A stretch of 64,000 nucleotides of DNA, taken from contig CANJQU010000012.1 of assembly GCA_947476485.1 (NCBI GenBank), forward strand, positions 1 through 64,000, read 5' to 3'. The translations under genes were made by a program, and so were the position numbers. A model generated the notes under the pieces. The model made no database searches, was not told the DNA's origin, and saw only the letters and a program-made list of their open reading frames with translations. Positions 35,005 to 44,326 of the stretch are shown one piece after another (position 1 is the stretch's first letter; each line of letters starts with the position of its first letter). The stretch is from Chitinophagaceae bacterium. GTDB taxonomy: Bacteria; Bacteroidota; Bacteroidia; Chitinophagales; Chitinophagaceae.

Positions 35005-36282
35005 ATGAGATCATTAATTACACTCGTAGCTCTTTCCCTGGTGTTGGCCACGGCCTCACATGCGCAAACTGTACCACAATATGTGCCAACCGGGGCGCTA
35101 AAAGCGTGGTATTCTTTTACAGGAAATACATTGGATTCTGGAGGAAGTGCACTCAACCTAACAAACTATGGCGCCACACCCACTGCCGACCGGTATGGCC
35201 ACAGTAACAGCGCTTACCTGTTTGATGGTGTAGGCAGCAATATGAAGAGAGCTGCTTTCCCGGCGCTGGCAAACCCGGCTATGGTGACAGTTTCCTGTTG
35301 GATTAAAAAATCAACAACGGGTGCTACTGGCAATTACGTAGTAAAGGGTGCCTCAACTGCGTCAGCAAATCACGTTGGTTACTATTTAAATAATAACGCG
35401 ACAAATACTATCGGCGGTGGCGGTTTCTACCCTGATGGTACCAACGCGCAGGTATATCAAAACGATGGCGGGACTACCTCGTGGGAAAATGTAACCCTTG
35501 CCTTCAGCAATCCTGCCTTCGAATTATATGTTAATGGTAGCCACGTTGGCACATGGAATGCTGCCTTTGGTAACGTCAATAATTATGGTGATGATGCGCT
35601 CTATATAGGGTATACTGTTTGGGCGGGAGCAAGCGTAGGTTATTTTAATGGGGCGATTGATGATATCGGCATATGGAATCGTCAGCTCACCCCTTGCGAA
35701 GCTAAAAAACTATACAGTTCATGTGTTCGTACCACGGTCGCAAACCAGACTGCGCCGACCGGCAGCACAGCTGTTTTTTCTTTTTCAAATAACTGTTACT
35801 CCGCAACAGGTATTACCTACCAATGGCAGGAAGACGATGGCACGGGGTACGCTAATTTGACCAATGCCGGGCAGTATAGCGGCGTTACCACTAACGCGCT
35901 CTCCATTTCAGGTCTTTATTCAGCTAATAACAATGCCCATTTCAGGTGTATCATCAGCAATGGTGTTTGTAATGATACTACCAATGTGGCAATACTCACT
36001 TTAGGCACAACAGGTACCGGAGTAGTGAGCAAGCTGGCGTCAGTTTCTTTATTTCCAAATCCCAACAATGGCAGCTTTACACTCACATACAGTATTCCCT
36101 CCGCCGGGGCAACATTCAATGTGAAAGACCTCACCGGCAGAGTTGTATATAGTCATATGGTAAGCAATAACAGCGGCACTGAAAACCTTGAAATATCTTC
36201 TTTAGATAACGGCATATATATATGGGAAATGAGCAACAGCAACGGATTGCTCGAAGTAGGAAAGATAGTTGTTGCCAGGTAA
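35005..36282 (+). CDS. Secreted LamG-like/Ig-like protein with T9SS sorting domain (paralogue 2)
   Basis: A 425-aa exported protein, same domain order as the gene before it: signal peptide (ending SHAQT), LamG (GALKAWYSFTGNTLDSGGSA; DDIGIWNRQLTPCEAKKLYS), Ig-like part with Cys pair, and T9SS type A sorting domain (SLFPNPNNGSFTLTYS). The two start regions are also near-identical (MRSLITLVA), and both have CAATCAAAAA-type sequence before the ATG. The gene lies 48 nt after paralogue 1, so the two are probably cotranscribed. A bidirectional hairpin follows. Function unknown. Confidence 0.75.
   Translation: MRSLITLVALSLVLATASHAQTVPQYVPTGALKAWYSFTGNTLDSGGSALNLTNYGATPTADRYGHSNSAYLFDGVGSNMKRAAFPALANPAMVTVSCWIKKSTTGATGNYVVKGASTASANHVGYYLNNNATNTIGGGGFYPDGTNAQVYQNDGGTTSWENVTLAFSNPAFELYVNGSHVGTWNAAFGNVNNYGDDALYIGYTVWAGASVGYFNGAIDDIGIWNRQLTPCEAKKLYSSCVRTTVANQTAPTGSTAVFSFSNNCYSATGITYQWQEDDGTGYANLTNAGQYSGVTTNALSISGLYSANNNAHFRCIISNGVCNDTTNVAILTLGTTGTGVVSKLASVSLFPNPNNGSFTLTYSIPSAGATFNVKDLTGRVVYSHMVSNNSGTENLEISSLDNGIYIWEMSNSNGLLEVGKIVVAR
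36181..36251 (+). repeat. 71-bp identical segment, copy 2
   Basis: Identical to 34855-34925; distance between copies 1326 bp. It is likely maintained by recent gene conversion or is the remnant of the duplication. Confidence 0.9.
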
Positions 36283-36328
36283 CAGCGGGCTTATGCTGCA
36301 TTATTAATTTCAGATCCCATCGCAAAAC

Positions 36329-36360
36329 AAACCCTCTGGCCGTTTCGGGTCAGAGGGTTT
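36329..36360. terminator. Bidirectional terminator between convergent genes
   Basis: A 10-bp perfect stem (36329-36338 with 36351-36360) encloses a 12-nt loop between convergent genes. TTTGTTTTG follows on the minus strand and T-rich sequence on the plus strand. Confidence 0.75.
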
Positions 36361-36379
36361 CCCGTTTATTCCTGTTTTG

Positions 36380-37297
36380 TTATTTATACTTCTCTGCCTG
36401 TAGTTTCAGCAGGTCGTTGCTGAAGGTCTTCGAGAATATCACGCTGCCCGCCTTGCCAAGATGAGAGTTTGTGTTGAAATATTCTCCGTGCCGGCAGATA
36501 GTGTCTTTGGTGTAGTCGAGGAAAGTTACATCCTTACTTTCCAGAGATCTGTATTTCGCAACGATAGTATCGCGGTTGATGATGAGCTGGAAACCTTTGT
36601 CATAAATAGGGGAGAGCACCAGGACAACCTTTATGCCCTTCGCTGTTATGGCGTCTACTGTTGACTTGAATGTAGAAAATACGTAGTCGTCATAGGGCTG
36701 TCGGAAGGGTTTGGTGATCGTTTCAAAATTGTGGCTGGTATCCAGTATAGGTTCATGTCCGCGTAGGGTATCGGGCCTGTGGGAGTTATACAGTATACTC
36801 ATGTAGTAGGCCTTGTTCAGCAACGTCAATTTATAGCCGGGAAGGTAGCGTGCAAGGAAGATCTTTTTGGGCTCTATTTCGTATAGCGAATTAAAGACGT
36901 TGTCCTCATTCAGAAATGAGTAAAACGAGCTGGGAGTCATAATTATGTAATCCTTCCCCATGAACATATTGCAGCCGATAACCACATACTTACAGTTCTT
37001 CTCATAGGATAGATGCTCCTTTATCAGTGAATTGAATTGCAGAAAGAACATGCCGTCGTAGCCCATATTATAGGAGCTATAGCCGGTGATATTCTGAATG
37101 ATATTCGGGTTGAAGTGTTTCAGCGTGCTCGACGGGCCATAGATCATTATATCCGGGTCAAGCTTGTGGTTGAGCACCAGTGCGTATTTATCGGTTGCTC
37201 TTTTTTTATAAAGATAATCGAGCAGGTACTGGAGCGAACATAATATGCCCGATAGAATAAGGAGAAATAAGACGCTGTATCTGATCGCTTTCTTCAT
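36380..37297 (-). CDS. SGNH-like partner protein of an MBOAT acyltransferase
   Basis: A 305-aa membrane-anchored protein. One N-terminal transmembrane helix (about 7-27) is followed by a periplasmic domain. YGPSSTLKHF at 53-62 looks like the SGNH block I with Ser56/Ser57. The C-terminal NSHLGKAGSVIFSK has the His of the block V region but Asn where AlgJ/DltD-like proteins usually have Asp. The gene is 6 nt downstream of the MBOAT gene, a pairing used for O-acylation of polysaccharides or cell-wall polymers. The role as acyl-transfer partner is inferred from context. Confidence 0.62.
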   Translation of the reverse strand: MKKAIRYSVLFLLILSGILCSLQYLLDYLYKKRATDKYALVLNHKLDPDIMIYGPSSTLKHFNPNIIQNITGYSSYNMGYDGMFFLQFNSLIKEHLSYEKNCKYVVIGCNMFMGKDYIIMTPSSFYSFLNEDNVFNSLYEIEPKKIFLARYLPGYKLTLLNKAYYMSILYNSHRPDTLRGHEPILDTSHNFETITKPFRQPYDDYVFSTFKSTVDAITAKGIKVVLVLSPIYDKGFQLIINRDTIVAKYRSLESKDVTFLDYTKDTICRHGEYFNTNSHLGKAGSVIFSKTFSNDLLKLQAEKYK

Positions 37298-37303
37298 GAA
37301 GGG

Positions 37304-38776
37304 CTAAAATTGAAAATAGATGAATTCCTGTTCATTGTAAGCGCCAAGAAATAAGATCGAGGTAACGATAAGCAAGTAGAAACTCCACCGCCACATAGCA
37401 GGCTTACCCTGCATAATGGCGCTTACCCGGTTGTTCTCCATTTTCTTCTGGAGATATTCCAGCGTGAAGATCAACAGTAAGCCGAGCCCTACATTGAATG
37501 TGCCATAAATAGTGTCATTGCCGCCAAGGGCTGTAATGAGGGCTTTGATGCCGGAGTAAGATAATACGGCGCCCCACCCGGTAAATAGGTGAGAAATGAT
37601 ATACCTCGCATCATGAAACGTGGCGGCGCGAAAAAAGATAGAGGCAAAGATCACATAACTTAACGTGAGGAACCGGGCAACAAAACGGCCAAGCCACGCA
37701 GGAAGGGCTTCAAAAAAACGTGCGCGGAAATCGCGGGTGAAAAATTCGTATACCAGGGCCACGCCATAAAACAAGCCCCAGATAATAAAATTCCAACTGG
37801 CGCCGTGCCACAGCCCGCTGATGAAAAAGGTTGTTACGAGGCCGAAGGCAATGGCAAATCGTCCCCACCGGCGTAATGATGCCACAAGGGGATTGAACAG
37901 GTAGTCAAAAAACCAGGTCGACAGGGATATGTGCCATCGTCTCCAGAATTCCGAAATGGAGCGGGACGAGTAGGGGCGGTTAAAATTCTGCATCAGGTCG
38001 AACCCCATTACTTTAGCCGAACCTATTGCAATATCAGAGTAGCCGGAAAAGTCGGTGTATATCTGGAAGGAGAAAAAGATTGCGGCTATTGCGAAGGACG
38101 CACCATTGTATTTTTCGGGCTCCTTGTACACATTGTTTACTACCATTGACAGCCGTTCGGCAATGACTATCTTTTTGAAAAAGCCCCACATCATTAGTTT
38201 CAGCCCGTCCTTGCAGTTGTCCCAGTTAAAGTCATGTTTTATGTGAAACTGGTGAAGAACGTTTTGGGGCCGTTCGATCGGGCCGGCAACGAGCTGCGGA
38301 TAGAACATTACATACAATGCATAAATACCAAAATGCCGCTCTGCTTTCTGGTTGCCGCGATACACCTCCAATGTATAGCTCATTGCCTGGAAGGTGTGGA
38401 ATGATAAACCAATGGGCAGAATAAACTTTACCAGGGCAATGTTTGCGTGGATATTGGTGATATGGAAGAACTCGTTGAAGTTGGTAGCGAAAAAATTGTA
38501 GTATTTGAAAAATGCCAGTACGCCAACGTTTGTGACAATACTAAGCACAAGGAACAGCTTTCGCCGGTTATCAGGTGCATTTTCAATAACGATACCGGCA
38601 ATATAATCTATGATAATGGTGAAGAACAGAATAAGAATATAGACCGGAATGAAAAACATGTAGAATACACAACTTGCCACCAGCAGATGAAACCAGCGAA
38701 ATTTGTGTGGCAGCAGGAAGTAGATAAGTGTGACTAGCGGGAAAAAGATTAAAAAATCGAATGAGTTAAAAAGCAT
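37304..38776 (-). CDS. MBOAT-family membrane O-acyltransferase
   Basis: A 490-aa polytopic enzyme that moves acyl groups across or at the inner membrane onto a glycan or lipid, as AlgI and DltB do. Diagnostic segments are YTLEVYRGNQKAERHFGIYA, FYPQLVAGPIERPQN, SEFWRRWHISLSTWFFDYLF and FISGLWHGASWNFIIWG with the catalytic His324. A CoA-like or acyl-carrier donor is presumed. It is the first gene of a two-gene unit with the SGNH-like protein. AlgI-type annotation is by family; the polymer acylated here is unknown. Confidence 0.9.
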   Translation of the reverse strand: MLFNSFDFLIFFPLVTLIYFLLPHKFRWFHLLVASCVFYMFFIPVYILILFFTIIIDYIAGIVIENAPDNRRKLFLVLSIVTNVGVLAFFKYYNFFATNFNEFFHITNIHANIALVKFILPIGLSFHTFQAMSYTLEVYRGNQKAERHFGIYALYVMFYPQLVAGPIERPQNVLHQFHIKHDFNWDNCKDGLKLMMWGFFKKIVIAERLSMVVNNVYKEPEKYNGASFAIAAIFFSFQIYTDFSGYSDIAIGSAKVMGFDLMQNFNRPYSSRSISEFWRRWHISLSTWFFDYLFNPLVASLRRWGRFAIAFGLVTTFFISGLWHGASWNFIIWGLFYGVALVYEFFTRDFRARFFEALPAWLGRFVARFLTLSYVIFASIFFRAATFHDARYIISHLFTGWGAVLSYSGIKALITALGGNDTIYGTFNVGLGLLLIFTLEYLQKKMENNRVSAIMQGKPAMWRWSFYLLIVTSILFLGAYNEQEFIYFQF

Positions 38777-38993
38777 AGCAAATATGTTATCCCGCGGATA
38801 CGCAAAAGTAGATTTCGTTTAGCATTTTACAAACAGTAATAAAATGCGGGGGTGTCCTGTGCACTTTTATATTATGGCGCTGGTCCGGCTCCATCTATTT
38901 TGTTGCCCGTTCGAACAGCGATCGATAAGGAACCGCTGCTATCCGTCAATGCTGTGAGGCACGGTTTTTATACGCATGATATAAAACTATTTT

Positions 38994-39206
38994 ATGCGCG
39001 TATTCGGGATCATATTGGTAGTAGCAGGCATATTGATGTTTGTATTCAATGGCTTTAACTTCAAAACTGAAAAAAAAGTGGCTGACATAGGGCCTATTGA
39101 AATAAATAAAACTGAAAAGCACCGGGTTGGTTGGCCTGTGTATGCAGGCGCAATTACGCTTATAGCCGGGATCGTGGTGCTGGTGGTGGGTACAAAGAAG
39201 TCTTAG
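38994..39206 (+). CDS. Small two-helix membrane protein
   Basis: A 70-aa protein with transmembrane helices at about 3-21 and 49-67. They are joined by a polar loop FKTEKKVADIGPIEINKTEK and the protein ends GTKKS. The pattern VADIGPIEIN between two helices recurs in many small Bacteroidota membrane proteins of unknown function. It stands 33 nt before the barrel-type gene on the same strand and may be cotranscribed. Function unknown. Confidence 0.6.
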   Translation: MRVFGIILVVAGILMFVFNGFNFKTEKKVADIGPIEINKTEKHRVGWPVYAGAITLIAGIVVLVVGTKKS

Positions 39207-39226
39207 GGAACTGTTGGATTATTCCC

Positions 39227-39234
39227 TAAATTTG
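39227..39234 (+). promoter_or_regulatory. -7 box TAAATTTG before the 39.2-kb gene
   Basis: A perfect TAnnTTTG box ends 5 nt before the ATG at 39240, implying a leaderless or near-leaderless transcript. No -33 box is seen at the usual spacing. Confidence 0.5.
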
Positions 39235-39239
39235 CCCTT

Positions 39240-40031
39240 ATGAGGGCCTGTATCTTTTTCCTTTTATCTTTATTTATTACTGCTGCCGTAAGCGCGCAGG
39301 ATAAGGACAAACTGTTTGGCGGGGAAGCTCCCAAACCCAGGAACGGATTCATTATCAGCGGCAGCGGCGATTTCGATATCCCTGCCGGCGATATGGCAAA
39401 GCGTTTCGGTGTCAGCTACCGACTGGGGCCGGCAGTGCTATATAAAACAACCTCAAACTGGTTATTCGGCGCTAAGTGGGACTTTATTGTTGGCGGCACA
39501 ATAAAGGAGGACTCCCTGATGATAAACATCACAGACCGGTATTCTGCAAAAAGCGGAAGCCTTTATGAGTTCATCAACAACAGCGGCCAGCGTGTGGGTA
39601 TACCGGTATATGAGCGCGGATACGCTGCCGGTATTTCTGTGGGTAAAATAATTCCACGTAACAAACTGCACCCCGACAACGGCCTCACACTGCTGGCCAC
39701 TGTAGGGTTTATGCAACATCGTCTCAACATCTTCGATAAAGACAAGGCGGTGCCACAGCTTAGGGGGGCTTTGGTAAAGGGTTACGACCGACTCACCAAT
39801 GGCGCTTTCGTTGAAGGGTATGTGGGCTACTCCTATTTCAGCCAATTTCAGCTCGTCAATTTTACGATCGGTATCGATGCGCTGGCTGGCTTCACCCAGG
39901 GGCGCCGCGACTATCTTTACGATGTGATGCATGGAGACAATAAGCAACGCCTCGACGTGCTTTATGGCATTCGTGCTGGCTGGTTCATCCCGGTTTTCAA
40001 AAGAAGATCTGAGGATCTTTTGTTTGAATAG
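39240..40031 (+). CDS. Exported barrel-like protein, unknown function
   Basis: A 263-aa protein with a signal peptide (1-19, ending AVSAQ). After a short linker, alternating beta strands suggest a small outer-membrane barrel: GFIISGSGDFDIPAGDMAKR, SYRLGPAVLYKT and LLATVGFMQHRL. The last strand is less typical because the protein ends SEDLLFE with no terminal aromatic. The gene precedes tdk on the same strand by 120 nt. Function unknown. Confidence 0.62.
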   Translation: MRACIFFLLSLFITAAVSAQDKDKLFGGEAPKPRNGFIISGSGDFDIPAGDMAKRFGVSYRLGPAVLYKTTSNWLFGAKWDFIVGGTIKEDSLMINITDRYSAKSGSLYEFINNSGQRVGIPVYERGYAAGISVGKIIPRNKLHPDNGLTLLATVGFMQHRLNIFDKDKAVPQLRGALVKGYDRLTNGAFVEGYVGYSYFSQFQLVNFTIGIDALAGFTQGRRDYLYDVMHGDNKQRLDVLYGIRAGWFIPVFKRRSEDLLFE

Positions 40032-40151
40032 TACAATGCGGCAATTCGAAATTTCAAAACAAATAAGAATAGTATATTGTACCTCCTATTGATCCAATAG
40101 TCGAAACCCGGCATTGGAATTTGGATTTTCACTTTTGAATTTTGTTTTGAG

Positions 40152-40715
40152 ATGTTCATAGAACCATTTCGCTCAGGTATAAAAAAAGGATGGATGGAAG
40201 TCATCTGCGGCTGCATGTTCTCCGGCAAGACCGAGGAGCTGATACGCAGGCTGAAACGTGTGCAGATAGCAGGACAAAGAACCGAGATTTTTAAACCCGC
40301 TATAGACATACGCTACGATCCGACAGACATAGTGTCCCATGATTCCCACCGCATTCGCTCAACGCCTGTAGATAATTATTACAATATCCTGCTGCTTGCC
40401 TCTGATGTAGATGTGGTGGGTATTGACGAGGCGCAGTTTTTTGACGAGGGAATTGTAGAAGTGCTGGAGCAACTGATGCTTCGTGGCACCCGTGTCATCG
40501 TCGCTGGCCTGGATATGGACTTTTCCGGGAAGCCTTTTGGTCCCATACCAGCACTGCTGGCGCGGGCTGAATACATCACCAAGCTGCATGCCATTTGTGT
40601 AAAGTGCGGGGATATTGCCAATTACTCCTATCGTAAAGCAAAGATCGACGACCAGGTGCTGCTGGGTGAAAAAGATGTATATGAACCACGGTGCCGGAAC
40701 TGTTATTATAATTAA
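40152..40715 (+). CDS. tdk: Thymidine kinase
   Basis: Phosphorylates thymidine in the salvage pathway. The 187-aa protein is of type II length. It has the P-loop [16 protein letters not shown] at about 21-36 and the catalytic Glu in [10 protein letters not shown]. The lasso with a structural zinc site is formed by CVKCGD and CRNC near the C-terminus. The ATG at 40152 gives the family N-terminus. It lies 92 nt before the TolC-type gene. Confidence 0.95.
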   Translation: MFIEPFRSGIKKGWMEVICGCMFSGKTEELIRRLKRVQIAGQRTEIFKPAIDIRYDPTDIVSHDSHRIRSTPVDNYYNILLLASDVDVVGIDEAQFFDEGIVEVLEQLMLRGTRVIVAGLDMDFSGKPFGPIPALLARAEYITKLHAICVKCGDIANYSYRKAKIDDQVLLGEKDVYEPRCRNCYYN

Positions 40716-40794
40716 TGTTTATTTGTTCCGGCCCTGATTCTGCGCCATCGGACTGGATTTTGGATTTTTTCGAATGGTTATATGTTCCAATCAT

Positions 40795-40802
40795 TACTTT
40801 TG
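40795..40802 (+). promoter_or_regulatory. -7 box TACTTTTG of the TolC-type gene
   Basis: A perfect TAnnTTTG box ends 4 nt before the ATG at 40807, supporting that start over the one at 40774. The expected transcript is leaderless. Confidence 0.55.
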
Positions 40803-40806
40803 CACG

Positions 40807-42252
40807 ATGTTCCGGTTTTTTATTTCTGTTTCAATATGCCTGCTGCTCGTTCAGGCTGCCTTCGCACAGCAAGGCAGTAGCATGGACAATGTTTGGTCAC
40901 TGGAGCGTTGTGTACAATATGCTATAGATCATAACATTTCTATAAAGCAGGATTCGCTTAATGCCCGTCTGGCAAGGTATACTTTGAAGCAAAGCGTGCT
41001 GTCGCAGCTACCGACATTGAGCGCGAATGGTAGCTACGGAAAGAGCTACGGGCGGTCCATTAATCCTACCACCAACCAATTTGTAGATGCAGGTTACGAT
41101 TTTGTGAGTGCGTCGGGCAACGGCAACCTGCTGCTGTTCGGCTGGATGCAGGTGCGCCGTACAATTGAGAAAAACCGCTATAGCCTTGAAGCCTACCTTG
41201 CGGACCTGGACCAGCTTAAAGACGATGTGTCGCTCAATGTTGCCAATAGTTTTCTCACGACCCTGCTTGCGCAGGAGCAGATCAGCATCAGCAAGAACCA
41301 GGTGGAGCTTTCAAAGGCGCAGCTTGCACAGACCCGTGCCTTCACTGATGCAGGGCGGCTGCCTGAGCTTAATGTTGCGCAACTGGAGTCGCAACTGGCC
41401 ACAGATAGCTCAAACCTGATCAATTCTATCGCCAACTACAATTCTGCAGTGCTCGATCTTAAATCACTGCTCAACCTCGATTTTTCAACCCCGTTCAGCA
41501 TACAGATACCCGATGTGGAAGTAGGTGACCAAATGACCGTTTCAAACCTCTTGCCGGAAGATGTATACCAGAAGGCGCGCGTGCACTTTGGTTCTGTGAA
41601 GGGCAGCCAGTTGCGTGTGTTAGCTGCAGAAAAAGGGCTGGCGGCAACCAAAGGCAATTTGTATCCACAGTTTAGTTTAGGCTACCAGGTAGGCAGTAAC
41701 TGGGCCAGCAACTACTTTAACTACCAGGCAACACCCAATGGATACAGTCTTGTTGGTATTACCGATACATTGCACCCTTACACCAGCGGCGTCTATGCGC
41801 CTTCATTTATTACCACCACCTCGCCTATCGCATTTGGCACCCAGTTGAACAACAACATCCGCCAAAGTGTTTTCCTGAATGTGAACATCCCGATTTTTAA
41901 CGGATGGAGCAGCCAGTTTGCAGTGCGGCAGGCTAAGATAAATCTTGCATCGCAGCAGCTTAACGAGTACAATGCAGAATTGACGCTGAAACAAAATGTT
42001 TACAAAGCACACAACAACGCACTGAACTCGATACAAAAGTACTATGCGGCGAAACGTGCAGACGGGGCGGCAAGGCGTGCACTCGAATTTGCAACCAGGC
42101 GCTACGACCTTGGACTTACCAGCACAGTAGACCTGCTTGTCACCCAGAACTCAGCATTTACGGCTGCCGCTAACCTTGCGCTGGCAAAATACGACCTGAT
42201 CTTCAAACTAAAAGTAATTGACTATTACCTCGGCAAGGAACTAAAATTATGA
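40807..42252 (+). CDS. TolC-family outer-membrane efflux protein
   Basis: A 481-aa protein with a signal peptide (MFRFFISVSICLLLVQAAFA, cleaved before QQ). Two repeats of the long coiled-coil and beta-barrel pattern follow (DSLNARLARYTLKQSVLSQL, and AKINLASQQLNEYNAELTLK later), as in OEP/TolC proteins that form the outer-membrane duct of tripartite pumps. I chose the ATG at 40807 because it has the signal peptide at its start and a -7 box directly before it; an ATG at 40774 only adds a non-signal tail. No inner-membrane pump or adaptor is adjacent. The stop overlaps the next start (ATGA). Confidence 0.85.
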   Translation: MFRFFISVSICLLLVQAAFAQQGSSMDNVWSLERCVQYAIDHNISIKQDSLNARLARYTLKQSVLSQLPTLSANGSYGKSYGRSINPTTNQFVDAGYDFVSASGNGNLLLFGWMQVRRTIEKNRYSLEAYLADLDQLKDDVSLNVANSFLTTLLAQEQISISKNQVELSKAQLAQTRAFTDAGRLPELNVAQLESQLATDSSNLINSIANYNSAVLDLKSLLNLDFSTPFSIQIPDVEVGDQMTVSNLLPEDVYQKARVHFGSVKGSQLRVLAAEKGLAATKGNLYPQFSLGYQVGSNWASNYFNYQATPNGYSLVGITDTLHPYTSGVYAPSFITTTSPIAFGTQLNNNIRQSVFLNVNIPIFNGWSSQFAVRQAKINLASQQLNEYNAELTLKQNVYKAHNNALNSIQKYYAAKRADGAARRALEFATRRYDLGLTSTVDLLVTQNSAFTAAANLALAKYDLIFKLKVIDYYLGKELKL

Positions 42253-43034
42253 TGAACCAACTGAAGGAAGTGCTGCTCAGCGCTACGAAAGAAGCCGGGG
42301 AAATAATACTTCGATACTTCGAGGGTACGTTTAAAATAGAACATAAGGAAGGTATCAACAACCTGGTAACAGAGGTCGATAAGCTTGCTGAAGATAAGAT
42401 CATCAAGGTGATACGGGCTACGTTTCCGGCACACAGCATCATCAGCGAGGAGGTGGGCGAACTGATAAAGCCATCAGAATACCAGTGGATCATAGATCCC
42501 ATAGATGGCACTGTTAATTTTGCACATGGCATACCTATCTGTTGCGTGAGCATCGGTTTGCTGCATAACGATGAGCTCATTATGGGGGCAGTATACAACC
42601 CGATGATGAATGAACTGTTTTTCGCAGAAAAAGGCAAGGGCGCTACGCTGAACGACAGGCCCATAAAGGTTTCTACAAAAGAGAATTTCAAAACCGCGTT
42701 CCTGGTCACCGGCTTCCCCTACAACTGGCCCGACGGCCCCGAGCACCCTATAAAAGTCTTCGAAAAACTAATTCTCGAAGGCCTCCCGATACGGCGCCTC
42801 GGCTCGGCAGCCATAGACCTCTGCTGGGTTGCCTGCGGCCGCTTCGATGGTTTCTGGGAGTACAATTTGCAGGCATGGGATGTAGCGGCGGGCTATCTCC
42901 TAGTGCAGGAAGCAGGTGGCAAGATCACCGATTTTGATGGCGGTCCGGCCAACGTATTTACAAAGGAAACCCTGGCTACCAATGGCCTGATTCACGATGC
43001 AATGCTAAAAGTGATAAAAAAGAAAACAGTTTAA
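42249..43034 (+). CDS. Inositol monophosphatase family protein
   Basis: Mg-dependent sugar-phosphate phosphatase (IMPase/SuhB branch). The 261-aa protein has the metal-binding EEVGE and DPIDGT motifs (WIIDPIDGTVNFAHGIPICC, about 79-98) and the second metal motif WDVAAGYLLVQEAGG. The start ATGATG overlaps the preceding stop by 4 nt, so it is likely translated from the same mRNA as the TolC-type gene. Substrate (myo-inositol 1-phosphate, or another sugar phosphate) is not certain. Confidence 0.9.
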   Translation: MMNQLKEVLLSATKEAGEIILRYFEGTFKIEHKEGINNLVTEVDKLAEDKIIKVIRATFPAHSIISEEVGELIKPSEYQWIIDPIDGTVNFAHGIPICCVSIGLLHNDELIMGAVYNPMMNELFFAEKGKGATLNDRPIKVSTKENFKTAFLVTGFPYNWPDGPEHPIKVFEKLILEGLPIRRLGSAAIDLCWVACGRFDGFWEYNLQAWDVAAGYLLVQEAGGKITDFDGGPANVFTKETLATNGLIHDAMLKVIKKKTV

Positions 43035-43154
43035 TAACGGAATTGGGAATCAGTAATTAGTAATTGGGATTGCGTTCCCATACCCGTAGAGCAAGAACCA
43101 TTAAATATTCCACATCATCCCCAAAAGACAACCCCAATCCCCAATCCAAAAAAA

Positions 43155-44189
43155 ATGGAAACATCAAGAACAGAAATAGCATCTCTCGGCGAATTTGGCC
43201 TGATAGAGCACCTCACAAAAAATAATGAGACCCACAATGCCGGCACATTGCTGAGTGTAGGCGACGATGCAGCCGTAATAGACCAGTTTGGCCGGCAATG
43301 CGTTATCTCCACCGATCTGCTGCTCGAAGGTGTCCATTTTGACCTGATGTACACCCCGCTGAAGCACCTGGGATACAAAGCCGTAGTTGTCAATCTCTCA
43401 GATATCTATGCCATGATGGCTACGCCCACACACATCACGCTGGCGCTGGGTATCTCTAATAAGTTTTCGGTAGAAGCGCTTGATGAGTTTTACGAAGGCG
43501 TATATGCCGCATGCGAGCAATATAATGTAGACCTTATCGGCGGTGATACCTCTACCTCTAAAGTCGGCTTTATCATCAGTGTTACTGCCGTAGGCGAGGT
43601 GGCCCCCGATAAATATGTTACCCGCAGCGGAGCTAAAGTAAACGACCTGATCTGTGTGTCCGGTACCCTTGGCGCAGCATACCTGGGCCTGCAACTGTTG
43701 GAAAGAGAGAAAAAAATATTTCTCGAAAACCCCGGCATACAGCCCGACCTGGAGAACCAGAAATACCTCGTGGGACGGATGCTGAAGCCAGAGCCGCGTG
43801 CCGACATTGCCGAGTGGCTGGAGCAGGCAGGTGTAATGCCTACGGCTATGATAGATGTAAGCGATGGCCTCAGCTCTGAGTTGCTGCACATCTGTAACAG
43901 CAGCGATACCGGCTGCATTCTCTATGAAGAAAAAATACCAATACATGACGACGCCCGCAAAATGGCCATGGAATTCCAGGTGGGGGCGGCGGCTTGTGCG
44001 CTGAGTGGCGGCGAAGATTATGAGTTGCTGTTTACCATTAAACAGGAGGACTATGAAAAGGTAGCGCGCAACGTAGATATAAGTGTGATAGGCTATATCA
44101 CAGAAAAGACAGAGGGCGCAAATCTGCTTACTACCGGAGGCAATAAGCACAAACTTACCGCGCAGGGCTGGAACGCGTTTCACTCATAA
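43155..44189 (+). CDS. thiL: Thiamine-monophosphate kinase
   Basis: Phosphorylates thiamine monophosphate to thiamine diphosphate, the last step of the pathway. The 344-aa protein has SVGDDAAVID at 34-43, STDLLLEGVHFDL with the metal-binding Asp, and VVNLSDIYAMMATPTH, the family signature. The C-terminal SGGEDYELLFT is also diagnostic. It is on the same strand as the preceding gene after a 120-nt gap. ThDP made here would serve the E1 enzyme at 20.2 kb, among others. Confidence 0.94.
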   Translation: METSRTEIASLGEFGLIEHLTKNNETHNAGTLLSVGDDAAVIDQFGRQCVISTDLLLEGVHFDLMYTPLKHLGYKAVVVNLSDIYAMMATPTHITLALGISNKFSVEALDEFYEGVYAACEQYNVDLIGGDTSTSKVGFIISVTAVGEVAPDKYVTRSGAKVNDLICVSGTLGAAYLGLQLLEREKKIFLENPGIQPDLENQKYLVGRMLKPEPRADIAEWLEQAGVMPTAMIDVSDGLSSELLHICNSSDTGCILYEEKIPIHDDARKMAMEFQVGAAACALSGGEDYELLFTIKQEDYEKVARNVDISVIGYITEKTEGANLLTTGGNKHKLTAQGWNAFHS

Positions 44190-44326
44190 CAGGGAATAAT
44201 CGAAAGTTAAAGAACCTTATATAGATAGCCGGGTGAAGCATCAAATGACTTTAAAAAATTGAAAAATTACCGGTTTTAGTCCCTGTTAAAGTATTTTTTT
44301 GTATTTTACGCTCAAATATTCGTCGC

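Noticed and set aside
43398-44183. 261-codon open frame opposite thiL
   Set aside because: No recognisable domain; its composition follows from thiL codon usage on the other strand.
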